From Parapedobacter sp964498395 (GTDB lineage: Bacteria > Bacteroidota > Bacteroidia > Sphingobacteriales > Sphingobacteriaceae): DNA of 64,000 nucleotides. A program made the position numbers and the translations under genes. The notes beneath the pieces were generated by a model. It was not told where the DNA came from. It was given only the letters and a program-made list of their open reading frames with translations, and did not search any database. This document shows, one piece after another, positions 53,229 to 61,107 of the stretch (position 1 is the first letter of the stretch; every line of letters begins with the position of its first letter). The DNA is taken from the NCBI GenBank assembly GCA_964498395.1, contig CAZCHE010000006.1:247305-311304 (forward strand), in the 5' to 3' direction.

Positions 53229-54401
53229 ATGTATTTTCACTATCTGCTTCCGTTACTCCAACTCGTAGGTTCCCCGCAGCAGGAACCGTTCTTTGAACAC
53301 CAAACCATCGATGATCAAGTGTCCATTGGTTATGGCATCGCCATCGGCGATGTAGATGGAGACGGAAAACCCGATATCCTATTGGCAGATAAAAAGCAAT
53401 TTGTTTGGTATCGGAATGGCGACTGGAAGAAGTTCGTCATGGTTGAGAATCTTACCGAGTACGACAATGTCTGCATCGCAGCCCGGGATATCGACGGCGA
53501 TGGCAAGGTCGAGGTGGCGGTGGGCGCGCAATGGAACCCCAGGGAAACCGTTGACACGGCGAAGTCGGGATCCGTGCATTACCTCATTCGCCCGGATGAT
53601 CCTACCCAACCGTGGACACCCGTCAAACTGCATCACGAACCTACAGTGCACCGCATGCGTTGGGCAAAGGCAGCCGAAGGTAAATACCACCTCATCGTGG
53701 TACCGCTTCATGGGGTGGGAAATAAGGACGGTAAAGGCAAGGGGGTAAAAGTAATTGCATATGAAAAGCCTGAGGATCCAACCCAGCCCTGGCAACATTG
53801 GGTGATCGACCGATCGTTGCACCTCACCCATAACCTTGATGTATACGGAGACGACAATGGCGAATCCGTATACATCGGGGGTAAGGAAGGCATCAAGGCT
53901 TTTTCGTATAGCAAAGGGAAATGGCGCGCGCATAAGCAGGGCCAATGGGTTGCCAGAGGCCAAAGTATTGGTGAGTTGCGGCTAGGTCAAACCGCTGGAA
54001 ATACGCCAATATTAGCGGCCATCGAGCCTTTGCATGGGAATGTACTCACCGCCTATGTACCCCGTAGTGGCGTGCCCGAACTGAGTCAGGCCGACCGAAT
54101 CACTTTGGATAAAAGTCTCAAAGAAGGCCATGGTTTGGCAGTGGCTGATTTTATTGGACGGGGCCGGGATCAAGTCATTGCCGGTTGGCGTGCCCCGAAT
54201 GATGGCGGTGTTGTCGGCATCAAGATGTACATCCCCTTCAATGCGCTGTGGGAAGCTTGGGATACGCGATGGATAGACATGGACGAAATGGCCTGTGAGG
54301 ACTTGGTCGTAGCGGATCTCGATGGGGATGGAAAACTGGATATTGTGGCGGCGGGAAGGGCCACGCATAACCTGAAAATATATTGGAATAGAAGTGAATA
54401 A
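53229..54401 (+). CDS. FG-GAP/VCBS-repeat beta-propeller protein
   Basis: A 390-residue protein with a short hydrophobic N terminus that may be a signal peptide. Calcium-binding loops of the DxDxDG type recur: IAIGDVDGDGKPDILLAD (about residue 38), ARDIDGDGKVEVAVG (about 85) and VADLDGDGKLDIVAAG near the C terminus. Degenerate blades lie between them. This is the pattern of an FG-GAP/VCBS seven-bladed propeller. It follows the last GH32 gene by 63 bases and closes the rightward locus. A fructan-binding or enzyme role is possible but unproven. Confidence 0.8.
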   Translation: MYFHYLLPLLQLVGSPQQEPFFEHQTIDDQVSIGYGIAIGDVDGDGKPDILLADKKQFVWYRNGDWKKFVMVENLTEYDNVCIAARDIDGDGKVEVAVGAQWNPRETVDTAKSGSVHYLIRPDDPTQPWTPVKLHHEPTVHRMRWAKAAEGKYHLIVVPLHGVGNKDGKGKGVKVIAYEKPEDPTQPWQHWVIDRSLHLTHNLDVYGDDNGESVYIGGKEGIKAFSYSKGKWRAHKQGQWVARGQSIGELRLGQTAGNTPILAAIEPLHGNVLTAYVPRSGVPELSQADRITLDKSLKEGHGLAVADFIGRGRDQVIAGWRAPNDGGVVGIKMYIPFNALWEAWDTRWIDMDEMACEDLVVADLDGDGKLDIVAAGRATHNLKIYWNRSE

Positions 54402-54405
54402 AATC

Positions 54406-55701
54406 TTATCCTTTTAGCGGCTTCTCCCCCTTTACCAATTCAAATACGGTGATTTCGGGAAGGATACCGACCCTGCCGGGATAACCGAGAAACCCGAATC
54501 CGGTATTGACGTATAATTGTTGGCTATCTTGCTGATACAGTCCAGCCCATTCTTTATAGATATATTGCACCGGACTCCACTTGAAATCGCCAATCCGTAC
54601 CCCGAATTGCATACCGTGGGTGTGCCCGGCAAACATCACGTCGATATCCGACTGGGGTAGCACCTCGGCCCGCCAATGCGACGGGTCATGCGATAATAAC
54701 AACTTCACGGGCACGTCGTCTGTTCCTTGCAAGGCCTGCGCTAGCCGTCCATGCTTAGGGAACCGCCCTGTACCCCAGTTTTCCACACCGATGATACCGA
54801 TCTCGTCATTGCCTACTTTGAGTTTGCGATTTTCATTTAGCAAGAGATCCCAGCCCATCACCTTGTGCGTCTCTTTCAGGTGCTGCAGGTTTTTTGCCTT
54901 TTCGGCCGAAGGGCCAGGGCCAAAGTGATAGTCGCCGTAGTCGTGGTTGCCCAATACCGAATAAACACCCAAAGGAGCTTGTACCTTGGTAAAGATATCC
55001 TGGTAATCTCGCATCTCATTGGCGAGGTGATTCACCAGGTCTCCCGTGAAGAAAATCACGTCAGGCTTTTCGGCCAGTAGCATCTCCACACCACCCAGCA
55101 CGGCTTTTTGATCATAAAAGCTACCCGAATGGATATCGGATAACTGCCCGATTTTCATGCCATGAAATGCCTGGGGCAAATTGGGTAAATAGAGTTTCTC
55201 CCGGCGAACCCGATAATCATACGCCCCGGATATCACGCCCCATGACATGGGTGCTAGGGGGATCGAAGCTACTAATATTCCTGCTTTTGTCAGAAATTCA
55301 GACCTTGAAATTCCTTTTACGGGCTGTTCGGGCAGCGGTTCGGCCAATGGTACCTGCTGCTCTTTTCGTGGTGTAAACAAACGCTTCAGCCATATCCCCC
55401 CTCGCCGGATATCATCCGCCAGCAATACCAGTATGAAGAGAAATTTGGTGCAGAACGTCAGGAAAAAAGCCACCAATATAATGGAACGCGCAATCAACGG
55501 AATATTGACGTACACGCTAATGAAGATTGCCGAAATCAGCAAAGCACTATATCCCCACCATATTCTGGGGAATAATGGCGATGATGTCCACTTTATCGGG
55601 GTGGCCCTCAACGCCTTGTAGATGTAAAAATCCAGCAGTAGCAGGATGATGGTAGTGAAAATAATCATTGTAAAGCGCCATAACCGCCCGTACACAGACA
55701 T
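54406..55701 (-). CDS. Membrane-anchored metallophosphoesterase
   Basis: A 431-residue protein with about four N-terminal membrane helices (residues ~10-115), then a calcineurin-type phosphoesterase domain. The metal and catalytic motifs are in order: QLSDIHSGSF, FFTGDLVNH, SVLGNHDYGDY, LLLSHDPSHW and MFAGHTHGMQFG. It resembles the YkuE/YaeI-like branch, some of which act on lipid-linked or nucleotide phosphates. It is convergent with the last fructan-locus gene (4 bases apart), which marks the edge of that locus. ATG 55668 is an alternative start. Confidence 0.9.
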   Translation of the reverse strand: MSVYGRLWRFTMIIFTTIILLLLDFYIYKALRATPIKWTSSPLFPRIWWGYSALLISAIFISVYVNIPLIARSIILVAFFLTFCTKFLFILVLLADDIRRGGIWLKRLFTPRKEQQVPLAEPLPEQPVKGISRSEFLTKAGILVASIPLAPMSWGVISGAYDYRVRREKLYLPNLPQAFHGMKIGQLSDIHSGSFYDQKAVLGGVEMLLAEKPDVIFFTGDLVNHLANEMRDYQDIFTKVQAPLGVYSVLGNHDYGDYHFGPGPSAEKAKNLQHLKETHKVMGWDLLLNENRKLKVGNDEIGIIGVENWGTGRFPKHGRLAQALQGTDDVPVKLLLSHDPSHWRAEVLPQSDIDVMFAGHTHGMQFGVRIGDFKWSPVQYIYKEWAGLYQQDSQQLYVNTGFGFLGYPGRVGILPEITVFELVKGEKPLKG

Positions 55702-55763
55702 TTTGTCATTCGCGCACAGACAATACCGGCAGAAAAGTTGTTGTTAATCAATTTTTTATTCAA

Positions 55764-56843
55764 CTAAATAGCAGAATGGGCGGTTGCAGTATCGCGGTTC
55801 CGTTGAAAAGAAAGGTCATTTTCCCCCTTAGCTAATTGGTATAAAGCCGTAATCCACTTCGGATGGGCATTGAGGCTTTCCACCAATTGCACCTTTTCTC
55901 CTCCCAATTCTTTGAATTCTAATGCATATTCTGTGCCAACCTCATAGATGGTTTCGAGACAATCCGATACAAATGCTGGGCAAAAGACGAGCAGCCGCTT
56001 CTTACCCTTTTTTGCCACCTCTTTAAGCACATCACTGGTATACGGCTGTATCCAAGGCGTTTTGCCCAAGCGCGATTGGAAGCACACGGTGTAATCTTCT
56101 GACTTTATTCCGAGACGCTTCGCAATCAACCGAGTAGTGGCATAACTTTGCGCCAAATAACACCGTTTATTTTTTTCTGTCAACTCATGGCGGCATCCCG
56201 CCTCATCACAATCATGCTTACCGGTGTTGTCCACGTCACGCAACTGTCTCACGGGCAAACCGTGGTAGCTAAAGAGAAAATGGTCATAACCATCGGGAAG
56301 GTGCTTCTCGGCATGCTCAGCAAACACTTCTACCATCAGCTCATTATCATAAAAATCGTTGACGATGGATACTTCCGGGAAGGTGTGCCATGTACGCATG
56401 AGTTCCATCACCTTATCAATGACAGAGCCCGTACTTGCTGAGGCGTACTGCGGGAATAGCGGGATAATCCGGATGCTATCTACCATCATTTGCTTCAGTT
56501 CGGCCAGCGCCGATTCGATCGATGGATTTTGGTAGCGCATGGCTAGCGCTACATGGTATTCCTCGCCCAATTGCTCCTGTAGCATTTGCTGCTGGATGAG
56601 ACTGTAGTGCAACAATGGCGAGCCGGTCTTTTCATCCCAGATGGCCTGATACAGCTTGGCCGAATTCGGTGCTCGGAAAGGTACAATGATACCCTTTACC
56701 AAAAAGTTGCGGCGCCACGCCGGAATGTCAATCACCCGGCCATCCATCAGAAACTCGGTGAGGTATCGCCGTACGTCTGGCACGGATGGGCTATCCGGAG
56801 TGCCGAGATTAACCAATAGAATACCTTTTTTCGGTTTGCTCAT
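55764..56843 (-). CDS. hemH: Ferrochelatase HemH
   Basis: HemH inserts Fe2+ into protoporphyrin to make haem. From ATG 56843 the 359-residue protein starts MSKPKKGILLVNLGTPDSPS; an in-frame ATG at 56879 lies upstream of the -7 promoter box and is rejected. Family features are GSPLLHYSLIQQQML, AMRYQNPSIESAL, PLFPQYASASTGS, the metal-site His in FSYHGLP, FQSRLGKTPWIQPYTSDVL, and CPAFVSDCLETIYEV. Length is normal. A long intergenic repeat (56931-57061) lies between its promoter and ispH. Confidence 0.96.
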   Translation of the reverse strand: MSKPKKGILLVNLGTPDSPSVPDVRRYLTEFLMDGRVIDIPAWRRNFLVKGIIVPFRAPNSAKLYQAIWDEKTGSPLLHYSLIQQQMLQEQLGEEYHVALAMRYQNPSIESALAELKQMMVDSIRIIPLFPQYASASTGSVIDKVMELMRTWHTFPEVSIVNDFYDNELMVEVFAEHAEKHLPDGYDHFLFSYHGLPVRQLRDVDNTGKHDCDEAGCRHELTEKNKRCYLAQSYATTRLIAKRLGIKSEDYTVCFQSRLGKTPWIQPYTSDVLKEVAKKGKKRLLVFCPAFVSDCLETIYEVGTEYALEFKELGGEKVQLVESLNAHPKWITALYQLAKGENDLSFQRNRDTATAHSAI

Positions 56844-56849
56844 ATTGCA

Positions 56850-56857
56850 CAAAAGTA
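56850..56857 (-). promoter_or_regulatory. -7 box of hemH (near-leaderless)
   Basis: On the minus strand TACTTTTG matches TAnnTTTG and ends 6 bases before the ATG at 56843. Transcription would begin at or within a few bases of the start codon. Confidence 0.6.
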
Positions 56858-56930
56858 GGGAATTATAAAGGTATCCCATGCAACGTAGTCATATTTTGAA
56901 GTTTAGATGACGGAGGATGGAGATAGAACG

Positions 56931-57061
56931 CGCCTGCCTGACGGCAGTCAGGGATGACACTGATTTTGCTGATTTACGCCGATTTTTTTCACCAAACAGC
57001 GGGCCTTGGATTTTTCCGCCCGTGGTAATCCGTTCAATCCCTGACTGCCGTCAGGCAGGCG
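56931..57061. repeat. 131-base element with 25-base perfect terminal inverted repeats
   Basis: Arms at 56931-56955 and 57037-57061 are perfect complements (outer end CGCCTGCCTGACGGCAG). The 81-base interior starts with a periodic run of three (C/T)TGATTT-like units about 9-10 bases apart (56961-56988). No gene is encoded. It fills the hemH-ispH gap and ends 24 bases after the ispH stop, so it may also terminate ispH transcription. It looks like a non-autonomous interspersed repeat; no second copy is in this window. Confidence 0.75.
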
Positions 57062-57084
57062 TGTCATCAGTGTTCAATAATCCA

Positions 57085-57933
57085 CTAATACCCCTCCAAT
57101 ACCGCTTTTACCTGTTCCATCAGCCACATTGGCGTAGAGGTGGCTCCGCATATCCCCACAGCGTCATTGGGGTTGAACATTTCGGGGCTTAATTCCGCTG
57201 GATCGGAAACGAAATAGCTGTTGGGATTGTGTTTCAGGCATACCTCATACAATACCCGTCCGTTGGATGATTTCTTGCCAGAAACAAACACAATCTTGTC
57301 ATATTGCTCGGCAAAATCACCCAAATCTTCATAGCGATTGGATACCTGGCGGCAGATGGTGTCATTGGCTTTCACTTCATATCCTCGGTTAAGCAGCTCG
57401 TCTTTAATGGCGTAAAAGTTATCGACACTTTTCGTGGTTTGGCTATAGAGGGTAAAGCTGTCCGGAAGCTCCACGCCGTCCAATTCGGCAAGGTCTTGGA
57501 AGACCAAGGCGTCTCCATTGGTTTGACCCTGTAGCCCGATGACTTCTGCATGCCCGTGTTTGCCATAGATCAGTATCTTCTCCTGCTGGTCATAAGAGGT
57601 CTTGACCCGGTTCTGGAGTTTAAGTACCACTGGGCAGGAAGCATCGATAAGGGTGATGTTGTTTTCAAGCGCAATCCGGTAGGTTTCCGGTGCTTCACCG
57701 TGCGCACGGATCAGCACTTTCTCGTTTTTTAATTCGGGGAGCTTATCATGGCTGATGATACGCAGGCCCTTGGCGGTAAGCCGGGCGACTTCCTCGTCGT
57801 TATGCACAATATCGCCGAGACAGTATAAGTACCCATCCGCTTCCAGGATTTCCTCCGCCATGTCAATGGCGTAGACCACCCCGAAACAGAATCCGGAATC
57901 CTTGTCGATCGTTGCCTGCAAGTTATAGCTCAT
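57085..57933 (-). CDS. ispH: 4-hydroxy-3-methylbut-2-enyl diphosphate reductase IspH
   Basis: IspH makes IPP and DMAPP in the last step of the MEP pathway, whose first enzyme gene dxs is at 19.6 kb. The 282-residue protein has the three [4Fe-4S] cysteines in SGFCFGVVYAID, IDASCPVVLKL and VGICGATSTP. It also has the active-site His and Glu segments GDIVHNDEE and IRAHGEAPETY, and YSQTTKSVDNFY. The start is fixed by conserved N-terminal DKDSGFCFGV and by a promoter only 7 bases upstream. Confidence 0.96.
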   Translation of the reverse strand: MSYNLQATIDKDSGFCFGVVYAIDMAEEILEADGYLYCLGDIVHNDEEVARLTAKGLRIISHDKLPELKNEKVLIRAHGEAPETYRIALENNITLIDASCPVVLKLQNRVKTSYDQQEKILIYGKHGHAEVIGLQGQTNGDALVFQDLAELDGVELPDSFTLYSQTTKSVDNFYAIKDELLNRGYEVKANDTICRQVSNRYEDLGDFAEQYDKIVFVSGKKSSNGRVLYEVCLKHNPNSYFVSDPAELSPEMFNPNDAVGICGATSTPMWLMEQVKAVLEGY

Positions 57934-57940
57934 CTTTTGG

Positions 57941-57948
57941 CAAAATTA
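57941..57948 (-). promoter_or_regulatory. -7 box of ispH (near-leaderless)
   Basis: On the minus strand TAATTTTG matches TAnnTTTG and ends 7 bases before the ATG at 57933. A TTG lies 17 bases upstream (57968-57966). Confidence 0.6.
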
Positions 57949-57959
57949 CGGATAAAATT

Positions 57960-59120
57960 CTATAGCAAGAAGTTTCTGTACAGACAGTTGTACATGGCTT
58001 GAAGGAAATCATTAATGGCATCCCCATTGGAATAGCCGGTGTTGCAGCCATTTGTAATCACCACAAAGCCAAATTTTTCCTGTGGCTGGAAATGCATCGC
58101 ACTGTACAGGCCATAAGAAACCCCTTCATGCCCGATTATTTCCTTTTCGGGGATGACGTTGCCTACCGTTCGCAGCGCTAATCCGTAGCCAGATTTCGGT
58201 GTCAGCACGGTCTGCATGGCTCGGCTGCTTTCTTCGGAAATGATGCGTACCCCATTAGCCTCCCCATAATGCATGTGCATAATCATGTATTTGGCCAGGT
58301 CACCGACAGTTGTCTTCATCCCTCCGGTTGGCGAAAAAATGGGAGTGCTGTAACCATATGTATAGTCTCTCAGCCCTTCGGCACGCGATTGGTAAGCCTC
58401 GGGAGAAGCCGTGAAGCGCCCCGAGTCATCATCATATGCGTATAACGTGACGAAGCGGGCACGGTCGAGATCATCTACATTATAGCCGCCGTACAATCCC
58501 AGGGGCTGTAGGATGTGGTTGTGGATATAATGATCGAACCGCTCTCCCGAATACTTTTCGAGGATGGCGCCGGCGAGATTGAAATTGAGGTTGCAATATT
58601 GGTAATCCGCTCCCGGTGCATAGTCGTTATAAGCCTTTTGCCAGTCGGGGTTCTTGTCCGGGTTAAACACGTCTAACGTAAAATAACCGTTTTTGTCACT
58701 GATGCTGGATCGGTGCGACAAGATCATGCGCAAGGTAATCACCGAGTTGGGAAAGTTGGGATTACGTACAGGAAACCCAATCAATTCACCGACATCATTG
58801 TCCAATGAAAGTTTTCCGGCTTCGACCAGTTGCATAATACCGGTGGTCACGAACGATTTAGAGATGGAAGCAATGCGGAAAACACCATTATTTTCCAGCG
58901 GTTCGCGCGTGGTAGTATCTTTAAGGCCAAATGATTGCTGGTAAACGATCTCACGGTCTTTGACCACCGCTACCCCCGCACCAATGGTTTGGTATTGGGC
59001 CATGATTGCGGCGATTTCCTCTTCCACTTGGGAGGAGGATTGGGCGTTGAGGTTAATGGTGGTTAGCAATAACGCCACCGTACACAGGGCGATTCGATGT
59101 AACAAAGGAAATCTATTCAT
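57960..59120 (-). CDS. Exported serine hydrolase (class C beta-lactamase/EstB family)
   Basis: A 386-residue exported protein (signal to about NAQ27) of the serine beta-lactamase fold. The nucleophile is Ser85 in the SxxK motif (ASISKSF, Lys88), and the second motif is Tyr175-Cys-Asn177 (YxN type). The third (KTG-like) position probably corresponds to GHEGVSYG near residue 342. Such proteins are often D-alanyl-peptidases or esterases rather than antibiotic-degrading lactamases. It is separated from ispH by 26 bases on the same strand, though ispH has its own promoter. Confidence 0.88.
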   Translation of the reverse strand: MNRFPLLHRIALCTVALLLTTINLNAQSSSQVEEEIAAIMAQYQTIGAGVAVVKDREIVYQQSFGLKDTTTREPLENNGVFRIASISKSFVTTGIMQLVEAGKLSLDNDVGELIGFPVRNPNFPNSVITLRMILSHRSSISDKNGYFTLDVFNPDKNPDWQKAYNDYAPGADYQYCNLNFNLAGAILEKYSGERFDHYIHNHILQPLGLYGGYNVDDLDRARFVTLYAYDDDSGRFTASPEAYQSRAEGLRDYTYGYSTPIFSPTGGMKTTVGDLAKYMIMHMHYGEANGVRIISEESSRAMQTVLTPKSGYGLALRTVGNVIPEKEIIGHEGVSYGLYSAMHFQPQEKFGFVVITNGCNTGYSNGDAINDFLQAMYNCLYRNFLL

Positions 59121-59132
59121 AAATTATAATTA

Positions 59133-59140
59133 CAAACTTA
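59133..59140 (-). promoter_or_regulatory. -7 box of the serine hydrolase gene
   Basis: On the minus strand TAAGTTTG matches TAnnTTTG and ends 12 bases before the ATG at 59120. TTTG at 59160-59157 lies 16 bases upstream, a little short for a -33 element. Confidence 0.55.
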
Positions 59141-59271
59141 GCTAAATTTCTATATACAAATATAATCGCGTGCATATAGAAATTTATCGCTCTCTCCTCT
59201 GCCATTGAAAAACTTTATTTGTAGAGGAAATATACTTTTTTGTATCAGATGTTAATGCAGAAACGTTTGCG

Positions 59272-59302
59272 TTTGTATACAAAACCAAGTTTGTTACCTT
59301 TG
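59272..59302 (+). promoter_or_regulatory. Promoter of ndk
   Basis: TTTG at 59272-59275 and TACCTTTG at 59295-59302 match both Bacteroidota elements with exactly 19 bases between. The -7 box ends 15 bases before ATG 59318, which rules out the longer frame beginning at 59240. Confidence 0.8.
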
Positions 59303-59317
59303 CAAAAATTTTCATTA

Positions 59318-59743
59318 ATGGCAACGACAACGAATAGAACATTCACCATGATTAAGCCCGATGCGGTGCGCAATGGCCACACGGGAGCGATTTTGAACGA
59401 TATCATTGCGGGGGGCTTCAAACTGGTGGCAATGAAATACGTCCGCCTTTCCCAAGAAACGGCCGGAGCTTTTTACGCTGTGCATGCGGCACGCCCGTTT
59501 TATGGCGAATTGGTCGACTTTATGACCTCAGGGCCCATCGTGGCAGCCATCCTCGAAAAGGAGAACGCCGTAGAGGAATTCCGCAACTTGATTGGCGCCA
59601 CGGACCCGGCAAAAGCCGAACCCGGAACCATCCGCAATAAATACGCGAAGTCCATCGATGCCAATGCCATCCATGGCTCGGATTCGGATGAAAATGCCGA
59701 AATTGAAGGAAACTTCTTCTTTTCGCAATTTGAGCGATTTTAA
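59318..59743 (+). CDS. ndk: Nucleoside diphosphate kinase
   Basis: Ndk balances nucleoside triphosphates by ping-pong phosphate transfer from ATP. From ATG 59318 the 141-residue protein begins MATTTNRTFTMIKPDAVRNG, the family start. It has RPFYGELVDFMTSGPIVAAI and the active-site His in NAIHGSDSDENAEIE. It appears complete. The stop is 5 bases before a perfect palindrome shared with the convergent ybeY gene. Confidence 0.97.
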   Translation: MATTTNRTFTMIKPDAVRNGHTGAILNDIIAGGFKLVAMKYVRLSQETAGAFYAVHAARPFYGELVDFMTSGPIVAAILEKENAVEEFRNLIGATDPAKAEPGTIRNKYAKSIDANAIHGSDSDENAEIEGNFFFSQFERF

Positions 59744-59748
59744 TCCAA

Positions 59749-59780
59749 AACTTTGGCAGGTTTATAAACCTGCCAAAGTT
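59749..59780. repeat. Perfect 32-base palindrome between ndk and ybeY
   Basis: Two 16-base arms with no spacer, core CAGGTTTATAAACCTG. It lies between convergent genes and can serve as a bidirectional terminator. The ybeY stop codon (59764-59762) and its last residues (TLAGL) lie inside it. The core matches the palindrome at 24555-24582 in 14 of 16 bases. Confidence 0.8.
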
Positions 59781-60196
59781 CGATTTGCCAAATAAAAATC
59801 CTCCTTAGCCGTCATCACTTCCTTTTCACCTTTCTTTTTGTCGCCATATCCGCACAGGTGTAAAATACCGTGGATAATCACCCGGTGCAACTCGTCGCGC
59901 TCTTCTACACCAAATTTCGCGGCATTTTCCCGAATACGGTCAATACTGATGAAAATATCCCCTGCTATAACCCCTTCATCTTCGCTGTTACCAAAGGTGA
60001 CGATATCGGTAAACGTGTCGTGGTTGAGGTATTGCTTGTTGATGTCCAACAAATAAGCATCGCTGCATAGGATGAGATTGATTTCCCCTGTCCGAAACCC
60101 TTCGGCCGTCGCGGTGGTCTTGATCCATTGGCGAATGGCTATCTTTTGTTTGGGGCGAAAATCAATGTCTTCGGAAAAAAAATGAATGTTGCGCAT
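59762..60196 (-). CDS. ybeY: Endoribonuclease YbeY (rRNA maturation factor)
   Basis: YbeY is a zinc metalloprotein involved in 16S rRNA 3' maturation and ribosome quality control. The 144-residue protein has NKQYLNHDTFTDIVTF, GDIFISIDRIRENA, and the zinc-binding motif HRVIIHGILHLCGYGDK (three-His HGxxHLxGYDH type; the third ligand His is replaced by Lys-rich DKKKGEKE). The enzyme is otherwise typical. Its last five residues are encoded inside a palindromic repeat, suggesting that the repeat changed the C terminus. Confidence 0.9.
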   Translation of the reverse strand: MRNIHFFSEDIDFRPKQKIAIRQWIKTTATAEGFRTGEINLILCSDAYLLDINKQYLNHDTFTDIVTFGNSEDEGVIAGDIFISIDRIRENAAKFGVEERDELHRVIIHGILHLCGYGDKKKGEKEVMTAKEDFYLANRTLAGL

Positions 60197-60269
60197 AGCG
60201 TTTCTGTATGAGAACCGGCAACGAAATTACGGTAATACAACGGACGAACAAAATCGGGCCGTAACTGGA

Positions 60270-60689
60270 TTATTCGTGTAAATCGCGCGCCTCGAGATAA
60301 GACTGCAGGATCAATACTGCCGAAACACTATCGATCAATCCTTTTTTCTGTCGTTTCTTCTTGCCTAGGCCGCTTTGGGCGATGCTCGCGGAAGCCATTT
60401 TGGATGTGAACCGTTCGTCTGTGGTGGTCACGGGGATTTCCGGGAAGGCCCTCCGCAGACCGCGCACGAAACCCTTCACGTGCTGGGCAACCTGAGAATC
60501 CGTTCCGTCGACCTGTTTAGGCATACCGACAACAAATGAAGATACAGGTTCTGTAGCCACGTAGTTTCTGATGAAATCCATCACGTCTTTCGCATGGACG
60601 GTTGTTAAAGCGGTCGCAATAATTTGCAAGGGGTCGGTTACGGCAATACCTACCCGTTTAGTACCATAATCGAAAGCCATGATCCGCAT
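60270..60689 (-). CDS. ruvX: Putative pre-16S rRNA nuclease YqgF/RuvX
   Basis: From ATG 60689 the 139-residue protein begins MRIMAFDYGTKRVGIAVTDP, the RNase-H-fold signature of YqgF/RuvX. It contains FVVGMPKQVDGTDSQVAQHV, TTDERFTSKMAS and DSVSAVLILQSYLEAR, giving the usual acidic active-site residues. The family processes the 5' end of 16S rRNA and has been linked to Holliday-junction resolution. An upstream ATG at 60716 lies before the promoter's -7 box and is not used. Confidence 0.94.
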   Translation of the reverse strand: MRIMAFDYGTKRVGIAVTDPLQIIATALTTVHAKDVMDFIRNYVATEPVSSFVVGMPKQVDGTDSQVAQHVKGFVRGLRRAFPEIPVTTTDERFTSKMASASIAQSGLGKKKRQKKGLIDSVSAVLILQSYLEARDLHE

Positions 60690-60697
60690 CGTAGAGG

Positions 60698-60705
60698 CAA
60701 AGATA
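60698..60705 (-). promoter_or_regulatory. -7 box of ruvX (near-leaderless)
   Basis: On the minus strand TATCTTTG matches TAnnTTTG and ends 8 bases before ATG 60689. TTTG at 60731-60728 is 22 bases upstream. Confidence 0.6.
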
Positions 60706-60756
60706 GTGTTTATCAAGCTGCGATCAGCAAAATAGATGCCACCGGTGTTCGTTAAT

Positions 60757-60954
60757 TTACATAATAAACACCACGTATATCAATGCCAACAGCGCTATCG
60801 CAATCACGATTGCCCAACGCAACAAATAACTGGCAGGCTTGTCGTCCCGTTCGTTAATCGCTTCGGGAGACGGAGCCGGGTTATGTTGATGGGCAGCATA
60901 GTTCTCTTCTGCTTGGATATTTCCGTCGTTATCCGTTTGATGACCATTTTCCAT
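60757..60954 (-). CDS. Small single-helix membrane protein, function unknown
   Basis: A 65-residue frame with an acidic, Asn/Gln/His-rich N terminus (about 40 residues) and one strong C-terminal membrane helix (YLLRWAIVIAIALLALIYVV). It has the look of a real tail-anchored protein; I do not recognise a family. It is divergent from dnaN and upstream of ruvX on the same strand. Support is only the frame, the composition and its position in otherwise empty sequence. Confidence 0.55.
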   Translation of the reverse strand: MENGHQTDNDGNIQAEENYAAHQHNPAPSPEAINERDDKPASYLLRWAIVIAIALLALIYVVFIM

Positions 60955-61107
60955 CGCACTAATCGTTGGTTCTCATCATATCAACAAATCAATCCTTGTT
61001 TTGTTTAATAGCTGGCGCATCTGAAAAAATCCATTCCGACCAAATCACAAGTTCATTTCCCGAAAATCAAATCTTTTCCTTATCATTGCACGTAATATTA
61101 TTCGGAC

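Noticed and set aside
53379..53963. 194-codon frame antisense to the VCBS protein gene
   Set aside because: The plus-strand frame has clear calcium-loop repeats; the antisense frame has none.
56931..57061. Considered as an insertion sequence
   Set aside because: The inverted repeats are good but there is no transposase or room for one; recorded as a non-autonomous repeat.
57960..59120. Call as an antibiotic-resistance beta-lactamase
   Set aside because: SxxK and YxN motifs are present, but the family is dominated by peptidases and esterases, and nothing in the context indicates resistance.
59240..59317. N-terminal extension of ndk by 26 residues
   Set aside because: The extension contains both promoter elements and is not part of the conserved Ndk fold.
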